DNA of 64,000 nt from JACVRM01 sp963817375. GTDB lineage: Bacteria > Actinomycetota > Thermoleophilia > Gaiellales > Gaiellaceae. The notes under the pieces are model-generated. The model had not been told where the DNA came from. It was given only the letters and a program-made list of their open reading frames with translations, and searched no databases. Of this stretch, positions 7,742-15,364 are shown in pieces. The position numbers and the translations under genes were made by a program. The DNA is taken from NCBI GenBank assembly GCA_963817375.1, contig CAWFOB010000003.1, forward strand, positions 15,271 through 79,270. The letters are read 5' to 3'. Each line of letters opens with the position of its first letter. The first letter of the stretch is position 1.

Positions 7742-8283
7742 GCCGCAGCGGCCAGCACGCTGCGGAGCGGCCGCGGCACGCGTTCGGGCGCGAGCGCGTC
7801 GACCAGCAGCCGCGCGTAGACGATCTTGCGGCTGCCGCCGCTCCCCAGCCAGCGGCGGAGCTGCTCCTCGACCGGGCGCCCGCGCCACTCCGGCTGCTTC
7901 TGGAGCGTCCGGAACGGGCCGAGCTCGCCGTTGGCGGCGACGACGTCGAGCACGGCCTCGGCGCCGAGCGCGCGGATCAGCTCCTCCTCGAGGTCGGCCT
8001 CGCACACGAAGAAGCCGAGCGCCTCCAGGCCCGCCCGGTCGAGGTTCTCGCCCAGCCCTGCCCGCTCGAGGGCGCGGCGGAAGTCGGGCTCCTCGCCCGC
8101 GTCGCAGAGGCCCGCGAGCCGGGCGCCCGCAAACCGGGCGAGCGCACGGCCGATCGCCTGCGCGCCGCCGATCGGGACGACCTCCGTCCCCTCGACGTCC
8201 AGGTCGCGGCCGAGACGGAGCGCGAGCGCCTCGAGCGCAGCGCGGTCGCTCGCGCCTTCGACCAGGATCACGCGCCGGTCCAT
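7738..8283 (-). CDS. TOPRIM-domain protein (OLD-nuclease-like TOPRIM)
   Basis: 181 residues starting MDRRVILVEGASDRAALEAL. The motif VEGxSD followed by LCDAGEEPDFRRAL and EADLEEELI matches the TOPRIM fold of OLD-family nucleases and related proteins: a Glu in the first strand, then a D/E-rich metal site (canonical DxD appears as DAGEEPD). No ATPase domain is present, so it is a stand-alone TOPRIM. A role in nucleic-acid cleavage or repair is possible but not shown. The start could also be ATG 8289, six bases upstream. The complement just upstream has TATTGA about 7 nt before ATG 8283. It converges on the solute-binding-like gene with a 4-nt overlap. Confidence 0.78.
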   Translation of the reverse strand: MDRRVILVEGASDRAALEALALRLGRDLDVEGTEVVPIGGAQAIGRALARFAGARLAGLCDAGEEPDFRRALERAGLGENLDRAGLEALGFFVCEADLEEELIRALGAEAVLDVVAANGELGPFRTLQKQPEWRGRPVEEQLRRWLGSGGSRKIVYARLLVDALAPERVPRPLRSVLAAAA

Positions 8284-8361
8284 CCGCATATCAATACGGG
8301 TTCGCACCGATGGCGGCCATCGGTCTGCGCGCGACTCTGGGCGTGCAAAGAGGAGGTGTCT

Positions 8362-8613
8362 GTGTCGACGCTTTCGCACCACGCTGGTGACAAGCCGCGC
8401 GTGATCCCGCAGCTGCTCGTCTCGGAGATGTGGGCTTCCCTCGCGATCGCCGTCATGTGGGTGGCGGTCACCGTCGCCGCGATCTGGGGGCCCGACTTCG
8501 TCAGCACGAGCGCGGGTGGCAGCAGCACCACGATCCCGTGCGCGATCGCCCTCGGGCCGTTCGCGTTCGCGGGGACGTGGGTCGTTGCGAAGTACGGCTT
8601 CCGCCGCGAATAG
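8362..8613 (+). CDS. Small membrane protein
   Basis: 83 residues starting MSTLSHHAGDKPRVIPQLL. Two hydrophobic segments (about residues 22-41 and 57-77) are separated by a polar loop PDFVSTSAGGSSTT, and the C-terminus is basic (KYGFRRE). The start GTG 8362 has a textbook AGGAGG ribosome site at 8351-8356, five bases upstream. The gene stands alone between the divergent TOPRIM gene and the convergent glyoxalase-like gene. There is no recognisable family; it is probably a two-pass inner-membrane protein. Confidence 0.75.
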   Translation: MSTLSHHAGDKPRVIPQLLVSEMWASLAIAVMWVAVTVAAIWGPDFVSTSAGGSSTTIPCAIALGPFAFAGTWVVAKYGFRRE

Positions 8614-8660
8614 GCGTGGATGCCGGGCGAGGCTGACCGCCTCGTCCGGCACCCGGCCGG

Positions 8661-9041
8661 CTACGCCTGCTGCTCGACGACCATGAGGTTGTTGCCCTCG
8701 CTGTCGCGGAAGCCGAAGAGCAGCGGCACGGTGCCGTCGCCGCCCATCAGCTCGTCGTCGACGTCGACGCCGCTCTGCTTCAGCGCGGCGTGCTCCGCGC
8801 GCGCATCGCGCGTGGACAGCGAGATGCCCGTCTGGTGGCCCGGCTGGAACTCGCCCATCGGGGGCGCGAGCGCGATGGCCGCGCCGCCGTCCGGGGGCGA
8901 CACCTCGACCCACCGGTCGCCCTCGCCGTACGGGACGTCGGCGATGACCGCGAAGCCCAGCTTGTTCGTGTAGAAGGCAATCGCCGCGTCCTGGTCGGAC
9001 ACCGGGATGATCACGCGGCCGATGTTGGTGATGCCTGGCAC
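8661..9041 (-). CDS. VOC/glyoxalase-family protein
   Basis: 126 residues with one VOC module pair: ITNIGRVIIPVSDQDAAIAF (strand-helix), FYTNKLGFAVIADV, the middle EVSPPDGGAAIALAPP, and LLFGFRDSEGNNLMVVEQ with the terminal Glu position of VOC metal sites. The family includes glyoxalases, dioxygenases and antibiotic-binding proteins; this is the short bleomycin-resistance/glyoxalase-like type, function unassigned. The start is GTG 9041 with a good ribosome site (AAAGGAG). The divergent gene at 9122 has the same site (GACGAAAGGAG), so the two face each other with matching leaders. Confidence 0.85.
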   Translation of the reverse strand: MPGITNIGRVIIPVSDQDAAIAFYTNKLGFAVIADVPYGEGDRWVEVSPPDGGAAIALAPPMGEFQPGHQTGISLSTRDARAEHAALKQSGVDVDDELMGGDGTVPLLFGFRDSEGNNLMVVEQQA

Positions 9042-9121
9042 GTCGTCTCCTTTCGTCGCTTCGCAGGTGTAGACGCTCGTGCGGCGCGCAAATCATCGGC
9101 GTCCCGACGAAAGGAGCGTCC

Positions 9122-9520
9122 ATGTCCATGCGGGAGATGATCGCGGCTCACCCTAGCCCGCCGCTCGTCGATGCCGACGCGCTCGCGCGCTGCATCGAGG
9201 AGTGCTTCACGTGCGAGGCCACCTGCATCAGCTGCGCCGACGCCTCCCTCGGCGAGGACGCCCGCGGCGAGCTCGTCGCCTGCATCCGCGACTGCCTCGA
9301 TTGCGCCGACGTCTGCGCGGCGACCGGGCGCATCCTTGCCCGTCAGGCCGCCGGTGAGGCGTTCGTCCGCGCCGCGCTCGAGGGCTGCGCGCAGGCGTGC
9401 CGGGTCTGCGCCGAGGAGTGCGGTCGCCACGCCCGACACCATGAGCACTGCCGGCTCTGCGCGGAGGAGTGCCGCCGCTGCGAGGACGTCTGCAACGAGG
9501 TCCTGCGGCTACTCGGCTGA
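9122..9520 (+). CDS. Cysteine-rich four-helix copper-storage-like protein (DUF326/Csp type)
   Basis: 132 residues with 18 cysteines arranged in helical CxxxC/CxxC steps (for example CIEECFTCEATCISC, CIRDCLDCADVC, CAQACRVCAEEC, CRLCAEECRRCEDVC) and a His cluster ARHHEHC near the C-terminus. This matches DUF326/Csp proteins, four-helix bundles that store Cu(I) inside the bundle. No signal peptide is seen, so it would act in the cytoplasm like Csp3-type proteins. A ribosome site GAAAGGAG precedes ATG 9122; a second ATG two codons later is possible. Its 3' end overlaps the convergent kinase-like gene by 12 nt. No copper regulator is nearby. Confidence 0.88.
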   Translation: MSMREMIAAHPSPPLVDADALARCIEECFTCEATCISCADASLGEDARGELVACIRDCLDCADVCAATGRILARQAAGEAFVRAALEGCAQACRVCAEECGRHARHHEHCRLCAEECRRCEDVCNEVLRLLG

Positions 9521-10405
9521 CCGGAGCGCCCGCCGCAGGATGACGGCGAACCAGCGGTCGAAGCGCGGCAACTCGTGGTCCGGCAGGTGGTCGCGCTGCC
9601 GTGCCCACGCGAACGCATGCGCGAACGCGGTCACGCGGAGCGCCAGATCCAGCGCCTGCTCGAGCCCCGGCCCCCAGGGCTCCAGGTACGCGGCTCGGAG
9701 CCGTCCGAACCACGGGTCGCCCGGCGCGAGGCCGGTCGCCTCCTCGAGGAAGCGGAAGGTCACGATCAGCGAGCCGAACGGGTGCGAGACGGACGAGTCG
9801 CCCCAGTCGAGGACGCGCAGCACGCCGTCGCGGTCGTAGACGTTCGCCTGGTGGAGATCGTCGTGCTGGACGCTCGCGGGCATCCCCGTCGCCGCGAGCT
9901 CGGCCGACAGCTCGGCGAAGCGCGGCGCGAAGGCCCTGAGCGCCTCGATCTCGTCCGGGTCGAGCGGAAGCTCGCACGCGAGCAGATCGTCGAAGCGCTC
10001 GGGGAACGACTCGACGCGCAGGTCTGGGACGCCGTCCGCAAGGTGGTCCCCGGCGTGCGCGGCCTCGCCGCGCTGGAGCTCGGCGTAGCGCGGGAGCAGC
10101 TCGAGCCACGGCTCGGGCGGATTGCCGTATGCGCCGAGCGGCGTTCCCGCATCCGCGGTCAGCAGCCAGCTGCGCTCCTCGTCGTGGGCCAGCACGTCGG
10201 CGACGAGGCCCGGCCAGCGCGCCGCGAGCTGGGCCGTCATCCGCGCCTCGAAGGCCTGCACGGCGCCGCAGGCCTTGAACCACACGACGCCGCCGGCGAC
10301 CGGGACGCGCAGCACCTGCGACCAGGGGCGGTCGTGGGTCAGCTCGATCGGGCCCATCGGCTCGACGTGGGAGCGGATCCAGCTCTCGGCCGCGACGCGG
10401 TCCAC
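9509..10405 (-). CDS. Aminoglycoside phosphotransferase (APH)-family kinase-like protein
   Basis: 298 residues with the kinase-like fold of the APH family. The catalytic loop SVQHDDLHQANVYDRDG contains the H-x-D-x4-N pattern and is followed by VLRVLDWGDSSVSHPFG with the metal-binding Asp. The N-terminal lobe is short (SQVLRVPVAGGVVWFKACG, where Lys is the probable ATP-anchoring residue). Such proteins phosphorylate aminoglycosides, sugars or other small molecules; resistance cannot be inferred from the family alone. The start GTG 10405 is fixed by TACGGT on the complement of 10412-10417, six bases away. It is divergent from the CPA1 antiporter, with overlapping -10 boxes. Confidence 0.85.
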   Translation of the reverse strand: MDRVAAESWIRSHVEPMGPIELTHDRPWSQVLRVPVAGGVVWFKACGAVQAFEARMTAQLAARWPGLVADVLAHDEERSWLLTADAGTPLGAYGNPPEPWLELLPRYAELQRGEAAHAGDHLADGVPDLRVESFPERFDDLLACELPLDPDEIEALRAFAPRFAELSAELAATGMPASVQHDDLHQANVYDRDGVLRVLDWGDSSVSHPFGSLIVTFRFLEEATGLAPGDPWFGRLRAAYLEPWGPGLEQALDLALRVTAFAHAFAWARQRDHLPDHELPRFDRWFAVILRRALRSAE

Positions 10406-10411
10406 CGGAGC

Positions 10412-10421
10412 ACCGTAATGT
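10412..10421. promoter_or_regulatory. Divergent promoter with overlapping -10 boxes
   Basis: The minus strand reads TACGGT over 10417-10412 and GTG starts 6 nt further (10405). The plus strand reads TAATGT over 10416-10421 and ATG starts 6 nt further (10428). The hexamers share the TA at 10416-10417, and the spacing is identical on both sides. Only 22 nt separate the two start codons, so both mRNAs must be leaderless or nearly so. Confidence 0.7.
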
Positions 10422-10427
10422 CCGCCG

Positions 10428-11696
10428 ATGAGCTGGGCGCTCCCGACGATCGCGCTGGTCGTGCTCGGCTACGCGGCCGTGTCCGCGCGGCTCGACGGCA
10501 CGTCGGTGACCGCGCCGATTGTGTTCACCGGCGCGGGGCTCCTCCTCGGAGCGAACGTCCTCGGCATCGTCGAATTCAGTGCGAACGGCGAGACGGTGAA
10601 GCTGCTCGCGGAGGCGACGCTCGCCGTCGTGCTGTTCGGCGATGCCGCGCGCATCGACCTCCGGGCTCTGCGCGGCGAGTACGGCGTGCCGGCGCGCCTG
10701 CTCGGGATCGGGCTGCCGCTGACGATCGCCGCCGGGCTCGGTGTGGCCTTGCTCGTGTTCGGCTCGCTGGCCTGGCCCGAGGCGCTCGTGCTGGCGGTCA
10801 TCCTCGCGCCGACGGACGCGGCGCTCGGGCAGACGGTCGTCACGCTGCCGGCGCTCCCCTCGCGGATCCGACAGGGTCTCAATGTCGAGAGCGGGCTGAA
10901 CGACGGCCTCTGCGTGCCCGTCTTCACCGCGGCGGTCGCCCTCGCATCGGCCGAAGCCGGCCTGGTGAGCGACCAGAGCGCGGCCACGCTGGTCGCCGAG
11001 GCGATCGGGTACGGGGTCGTCTTCGGCGCCCTGGGCGGAGCGGCGGCGGCCGCCGTCGTGGTGGTTGCAGGCCGACGCGGGCTCGTCCAGCCGGCGTGGC
11101 TCCAGGTCGCGCCTGTCGCGGGCGCCGCGCTTGCCTACACCTCAGCCGACGCGGCCGGCGGGTCGGGGTTCATCGCCGCCTTCGTGGGCGGCGTCGTCTT
11201 CGGCGGGCTGCGCCGGCGGATGGGCGGCGAGGTCGGGTACATGGTCGAGGAGCTCGGCGCACTGCTCGGGGCGGCGACCTTCGTCGTCTTCGGCGCCGTG
11301 CTGCTCGAGCCGGCGCTCGGCGACATCACGTGGGCCGTCGTCGCGTACGCCGTTCTGAGCCTCACCGTCGTGCGGATGGTCCCGGTCGCGATCGCGATGG
11401 CGGGCACCGGCGCGCGCCGGCAGACGGTCGCCTTTCTCGGCTGGTTCGGCCCGCGCGGGCTCGCCTCGATCGTCTTCGCCGTCCTGCTGGTCGAGGCGCA
11501 GGGCGAGCTGCCGCACGAGAGTGTCGTGCTGACGACGGTGTTCCTGACGATCGGGCTGTCGGTGCTCGCGCACGGCGTGACGGCGGCACCGCTCGGGCGC
11601 CGCTACGCGCAATGGTTCGGAGCGCACCCGCAGCCGGAGACGCTCGGCGTCGAGACGGGCGACGTGACCGTCGGCCCGTGGCGCACTCCCGCCTGA
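10428..11696 (+). CDS. CPA1-type cation:proton antiporter
   Basis: 422 residues with about 11-12 hydrophobic segments. Signature stretches are GAGLLLGANVLGI, VVLFGDAARIDLRALR, the substrate-site tract AVILAPTDAALGQTVV (the PTD motif), and GLNVESGLNDGLCVPVF (N-x-E-S-G-L-N-D). These fit Na+/H+ or K+/H+ exchange across the cytoplasmic membrane for pH or ion homeostasis; ion specificity is unknown. It lacks the long cytoplasmic tail of the other CPA1 protein at 25032-26615. The start is ATG 10428 behind TAATGT (10416-10421). A 64-nt gap separates it from the downstream exporter. Confidence 0.88.
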   Translation: MSWALPTIALVVLGYAAVSARLDGTSVTAPIVFTGAGLLLGANVLGIVEFSANGETVKLLAEATLAVVLFGDAARIDLRALRGEYGVPARLLGIGLPLTIAAGLGVALLVFGSLAWPEALVLAVILAPTDAALGQTVVTLPALPSRIRQGLNVESGLNDGLCVPVFTAAVALASAEAGLVSDQSAATLVAEAIGYGVVFGALGGAAAAAVVVVAGRRGLVQPAWLQVAPVAGAALAYTSADAAGGSGFIAAFVGGVVFGGLRRRMGGEVGYMVEELGALLGAATFVVFGAVLLEPALGDITWAVVAYAVLSLTVVRMVPVAIAMAGTGARRQTVAFLGWFGPRGLASIVFAVLLVEAQGELPHESVVLTTVFLTIGLSVLAHGVTAAPLGRRYAQWFGAHPQPETLGVETGDVTVGPWRTPA

Positions 11697-11760
11697 GGCC
11701 CCGCGGCTTCATCCGACCCGGGTGACGCAACGCCCGGCGCGCCCTGCAAGGGTGTCGCGC

Positions 11761-13401
11761 ATGGAGCCCGGCGCCGTCGCAAAGGCCTCATCGAAGGTCC
11801 TGCTCACCCTCGCCGCGGCGCAGTTCCTGATGATCCTCGACTCGTCCGTGATGAACGTGTCGATCGCGACGGTCGCGGCGGACGTCGGCACGACCGTGTC
11901 GGGCATCCAGGTCGCGATCACCGCGTACACGCTGGTCATGGCCGCGCTGATGCTCACCGGCGCGAAGGTGGGAGCGATCATCGGGCGCAAGCGGGCCTTC
12001 TCGATCGGACTCGTGATCTACGTGTGCGGCTCGTTCACGACGTCGATCGCGCAGAACCTGCCCACGCTCCTCTTCGGCTGGTCGTTCCTCGAGGGCGTCG
12101 GGGCGGCGCTGATCCTGCCCGCGATCGTCGCGCTCGTCGCGAGCAACTTCCCGGTCGAGCGCCGCGCCGCCGCCTACGGCCTCGTGGCGGCGGCCGGCGC
12201 GATCGCCGTCGCCGCCGGCCCGCTCATCGGCGGCGCCTTCACGACGTACCTCTCCTGGCGCCTGGTCTTCGCCGGCGAGGTGCTGATCGGCGCCGCGATC
12301 CTGTTGCTGGCCCGGCGCATGAACGACGCTCCGGTCGAGAAACGGCCGCGCCTGGACTACGGCGGCTCGGTGCTGTCGGCGCTCGGCCTCGCGCTCTTCG
12401 TGTTCGGCGTGCTGAAGGCGGGGGAGTGGGGCTGGATCCGGCCGTCCGAGGGCGCGCCCTCGTGGAGCAACGTCTCGCCGACGCTCTGGCTGATGGTGGC
12501 GGGGCTGTTCGTCATCTGGCTGTTCTTCGTCTGGGAGAACCGCGTCGCGGCGAAGGGCCAGGAACCGTTGCTGCTCCCCTCGATGCTGCGGAACCGGCAG
12601 CTGGCTGGCGGACTGACGATGTTCTTCTTCCAGTTCTTCGTGCAGGGCGGCTTCTTCTTCATCGTCCCGCTGTTCCTCTCGGTCTGCCTCGGCCTGTCGG
12701 CAATCGCCACGGGCGTCCGGCTGCTGCCGCTCTCGCTGACGCTGGTCCTCGCGGCGGTGGGGATCCCGAAGCTGTTCCCGCGCGTCTCGCCGCGGCTCGT
12801 CGTGCGGGTCGGACTGCTCGCCCTGCTCGCGGGCACGGTCGTCCTGCTGGCGTTGCTCGACGTGGACGCCGGGCCGGAGATCGTGTTCGTCCCGATGCTC
12901 CTGATCGGGCTCGGCATCGGGGCGCTCGCCTCGCAGCTCGGCGGCGTCACCGTCTCGGCGGTGCCCGACGAGCAGACCTCCGAGGTCGGCGGCATCCAGA
13001 ACACGGCGACGAACCTCGGCATCTCGCTCGGGACGGCGATCGCCGGCTCGATCCTCATCGCGACGCTCACGACCTCGTTCCTCACCAACATCGAGAACTC
13101 GAGCGCGATTCCCGAGCGGGTGAAGCAGCAGGCGAACGTCAAGCTCACCGGCGGGGTGCCGTTCATCTCCGACGCCGATCTCAACGCCGCGCTCGACGAG
13201 ACGCACCTCCGGTCGCGCGCGACAGATGACGCGATCGCCGCCTACCAGGACGCGCGGATCGACGGGCTCCGCACGGCGCTCGCCATCCTCGCGCTGGTCA
13301 CGATCCTGGCAATCTTCCTGGCGGGCGTCATCCCGACGGTGCAGCCGGGCCAGAAAGACCCCGGCGCCGCCGCGGCGGCGGAGCCGGCAGCGTCGACCTG
13401 A
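11761..13401 (+). CDS. DHA2-family (14-TM) MFS drug/metabolite exporter
   Basis: About 546 residues with 14 predicted membrane helices. Motifs are LDSSVMNVSIATVAADV (motif D1 of the DHA2 family), GAKVGAIIGRKRAFSIGL (motif A), and GPLIGGAFTTYLSWRLVFAGE (motif C-like plus the WRxxF/N segment). These are proton-driven exporters of drugs or metabolites (EmrB/QacA type). A variable polar loop (SNVSPTLW region) and a C-terminal periplasmic-type insertion (residues about 435-490) are present. I chose ATG 11761 (MEPGAVAKASSK); in-frame GTG codons upstream at 11722 and 11752 are alternatives. The substrate is unknown. It sits between the antiporter and the methyltransferase on the same strand. Confidence 0.88.
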   Translation: MEPGAVAKASSKVLLTLAAAQFLMILDSSVMNVSIATVAADVGTTVSGIQVAITAYTLVMAALMLTGAKVGAIIGRKRAFSIGLVIYVCGSFTTSIAQNLPTLLFGWSFLEGVGAALILPAIVALVASNFPVERRAAAYGLVAAAGAIAVAAGPLIGGAFTTYLSWRLVFAGEVLIGAAILLLARRMNDAPVEKRPRLDYGGSVLSALGLALFVFGVLKAGEWGWIRPSEGAPSWSNVSPTLWLMVAGLFVIWLFFVWENRVAAKGQEPLLLPSMLRNRQLAGGLTMFFFQFFVQGGFFFIVPLFLSVCLGLSAIATGVRLLPLSLTLVLAAVGIPKLFPRVSPRLVVRVGLLALLAGTVVLLALLDVDAGPEIVFVPMLLIGLGIGALASQLGGVTVSAVPDEQTSEVGGIQNTATNLGISLGTAIAGSILIATLTTSFLTNIENSSAIPERVKQQANVKLTGGVPFISDADLNAALDETHLRSRATDDAIAAYQDARIDGLRTALAILALVTILAIFLAGVIPTVQPGQKDPGAAAAAEPAAST

Positions 13402-13447
13402 CCCGCGGCGAGCTGTGGCCGGCGCCTGACGCAGGCATTCTGCGCGC

Positions 13448-14032
13448 GTGAAGCGCGACGACTGGAACCGCCGCTATGCCGCGCGCGAGCTGATCTGGAC
13501 CGGCGATCCGAACCGCCGCTTCGTTGCCGAGACTGCCGGCATGCCGCCGGGCCGTGCGCTCGACCTCGCCTGCGGCGAGGGCCGGAACGCCGTCTGGCTG
13601 GCCGAGCGCGGGTGGGAGGTCACCGGCGTCGACTTCGCCGAGGTCGCGCTGGAGAAGGCGCGGGGGCTCGCAGCCGCCCGCGGCGTCGAAGCGACCTGGG
13701 TACATGCCGACCTGCTCGAGTACGACGCGCCGGGCGAGGCGTTCGACCTGGTCGCGATCCTGTACCTCCAGCTCCCGGCCGACGAGCGTGGCCGGGTGCA
13801 TCGGGCCGCGGCGGCGGCTGTGGCGCCCGGTGGCACCCTGCTCGTCGTCGCACACGATCGCAGCAACCTCGAGCACGGCCACGGGGGCCCGCAGGACCCG
13901 CGCGTGCTCGCCACGCCGGAGGAGGTGGCCGGGGATCTCGACGGCCTCGAGGTCGAACGGGCCGGCGTCGTCGAGCGCCGCGACGGCGACCTGGTGGCGC
14001 TCGACTTGCTCGTCCGCGCGCGCCGCCCCTGA
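13448..14032 (+). CDS. Class I SAM-dependent methyltransferase (TehB-like)
   Basis: 194 residues. The SAM-binding glycine motif is ALDLACGEGRNAVWLAERG, followed by the acidic strand end VTGVDFAEVALEKAR, then VHADLLEYD, FDLVAILYLQLP (motif IV region) and GGTLLVVAHDRSN. The N-terminus WNRRYAARELIWTGDPNRR is typical of the TehB-like/thiopurine-methyltransferase-like group, which methylates small inorganic or thiol compounds. The start GTG 13448 follows CATTCT (13436-13441) by 6 nt. The stop TGA overlaps the ATG of the rhomboid-like gene (TGATG), so they are translationally coupled. Confidence 0.87.
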   Translation: MKRDDWNRRYAARELIWTGDPNRRFVAETAGMPPGRALDLACGEGRNAVWLAERGWEVTGVDFAEVALEKARGLAAARGVEATWVHADLLEYDAPGEAFDLVAILYLQLPADERGRVHRAAAAAVAPGGTLLVVAHDRSNLEHGHGGPQDPRVLATPEEVAGDLDGLEVERAGVVERRDGDLVALDLLVRARRP

Positions 14033-14685
14033 TGGCTGCGCTTCGCGAATGGGTCCGGAGCGCGCCCGGCACCTACATCTACCTCGCCGTCATCCTGGCG
14101 ACGGCCTGGGTGCTCGACTCGGCCGGCAGCAGGCGCGCGCACCGGCTCGTGCTCGAGCGCAGCACCAACCTCCACGAGCTTGCCGTCCACCCGGTCCGGG
14201 TGCTCTTCGAGAGCGCGTTCTGGGTGGCGGCGCCGTGGAACGCACTCGCCTGGTGCGTGCTCTTCACGCTCGTGCTCGCCCCGGCCGAGCACTGGCTCGG
14301 GACGCTGCGCTGGGCGGCGGTGCTTGCGGCCGGGCACGTCGGCGCGACCGTCATCACCGCCGCCGGGCTCTGGGTCGCCGTCCGGGCCGACGCCGTCGAC
14401 CGCGCTGTGACGCACTCGGTAGACGTCGGCGCCAGCTACGGGTTCCTCGCCGTCGCCGGCGTGCTCGTCTACCGGCTGCCGCGGCGGTGGCGCGTCCTCG
14501 TCGTCGCCGTCGTCGCCGGCGGGCTGCTTCTCTACCTCGCCGTCGACTCGAGCTACGCCGACGCGGGGCACCTCATCGCGTTCGCGATCGGGCTCGCGTG
14601 CTACCCGCTGGCCCCTTCTTCGCCCTGGGCCGCGGGTAGTCCCAGGACCGTGGCCGGTCGAGTGCCTCCCACTCGGGTCGTGTGA
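14032..14685 (+). CDS. Rhomboid-like membrane protein
   Basis: 217 residues with about six hydrophobic segments: TYIYLAVILATAWVLDSA, the FWVAAPWNALAWCVLFTLVL pair, WAAVLAAGHVGATVITAAGL, YGFLAVAGVLVYRL, VLVVAVVAGGLLLYLAV, and HLIAFAIGLACYPL. The GASYG segment lies where rhomboid proteases carry GxSG, and a His occurs in the last helix (AGHLIAF). I see GASYGF rather than a clean GxSG, so protease activity is uncertain; actinobacteria have a rhomboid-like family of this length. The start ATG overlaps the methyltransferase stop. Its last 113 nt overlap the convergent acetyltransferase, and the final 30 residues (SSPWAAGSPRTVAGR) are low-complexity. Confidence 0.75.
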   Translation: MAALREWVRSAPGTYIYLAVILATAWVLDSAGSRRAHRLVLERSTNLHELAVHPVRVLFESAFWVAAPWNALAWCVLFTLVLAPAEHWLGTLRWAAVLAAGHVGATVITAAGLWVAVRADAVDRAVTHSVDVGASYGFLAVAGVLVYRLPRRWRVLVVAVVAGGLLLYLAVDSSYADAGHLIAFAIGLACYPLAPSSPWAAGSPRTVAGRVPPTRVV

Positions 14686-15217
14686 TCGACATGACCAGGG
14701 CGTCCGTGATCTGGCCGCGGTGGCGGCGGTACGCGCGCATGACGCCCTCGCGTGTGAAGCCGCACTTCTCGTACGAGCCGATCGCGCGCTCGTTGTCGGG
14801 GTCGACTACCAGCCCGATCCGCTCGAACAGCAGCTCGCCGAAGCCGAAGTCGACGAGCGCGTTCATGGCGTCGGTGCCGAAGCCGCGCCCGACATAGCCG
14901 GGCAGCATGAAGATGCCGACGTCCGCGCGCATGCCCCCACGGAGGTCGTGGAAGCCGCACTCGCCGATCAGCTCGGCCGAGCCGAGCTCGCAGATGGCGA
15001 AGAAGTAGGCCGACTCGCCGTGCTTCTTCGACACCTCCTCCTCGAAGAAGCGGTCGGCGCCGGCCTTTCCGACCGGCATGTGGAAGCCCGTCAAGTGCGC
15101 GATCTCCCGGTCGTTGATCGCCGGCACCGTCCGCTCGATGTCCTCGCGCTCGAGCGGGCGCAGGTAGACGCGCTTGCCGCGGATGAAGGGATTCGGGTGG
15201 ACGGAAGCCGAAGCCAC
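14573..15217 (-). CDS. GNAT-family N-acetyltransferase (RimJ/RimL-like)
   Basis: 214 residues with the GNAT fold of the RimJ/RimL branch: RVYLRPLEREDIERTVPAIND, the strand pair YFFAICELGSAELIGECGF, the acetyl-CoA pyrophosphate loop PGYVGRGFGTDAM (R/Q-x2-G-x-G/A), and NERAIGSYEKCGFTREGVMR. These enzymes acetylate protein N-termini or small amines; the target is unknown. The start GTG 15217 lies 6 nt from TAGAAT (complement of 15224-15229). The C-terminal tail (residues about 195-214) is basic and overlaps the convergent rhomboid-like gene. A strong hairpin at 15248-15280 separates it from the proline-racemase gene upstream. Confidence 0.85.
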   Translation of the reverse strand: MASASVHPNPFIRGKRVYLRPLEREDIERTVPAINDREIAHLTGFHMPVGKAGADRFFEEEVSKKHGESAYFFAICELGSAELIGECGFHDLRGGMRADVGIFMLPGYVGRGFGTDAMNALVDFGFGELLFERIGLVVDPDNERAIGSYEKCGFTREGVMRAYRRHRGQITDALVMSITRPEWEALDRPRSWDYPRPRAKKGPAGSTRARSRTR

Positions 15218-15247
15218 GCGGCGATTCTACGGGGGCGTCCCGGGACA

Positions 15248-15280
15248 GACGAAAGGCCCGCAATTGCGGGCCTTTTCGTC
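15248..15280. terminator. Strong hairpin, probable transcription terminator
   Basis: Inverted arms of 16 nt (GACGAAAGGCCCGCAA and its complement with one bulged T) meet without a loop in DNA; as RNA the loop is about 4 nt. The 3' side reads CCTTTTCG on the plus strand and CCTTTCG on the minus strand. It lies 85 nt beyond the stop of the proline-racemase gene (minus) and 31 nt before the acetyltransferase start, so it most likely ends minus-strand transcription from that upstream operon. Confidence 0.75.
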
Positions 15281-15364
15281 GGAGGATTGGGCTATTCGAG
15301 TGTTGCACGGCCGGGCCTGGATGCCTAGTCCCCAGCCGTGGGTGAATCGGCGATCAGGCCGGAT

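Noticed and set aside
9509..10405. Aminoglycoside resistance gene
   Set aside because: The APH fold is present, but the family is broad and nothing in the sequence or context indicates antibiotic substrates.
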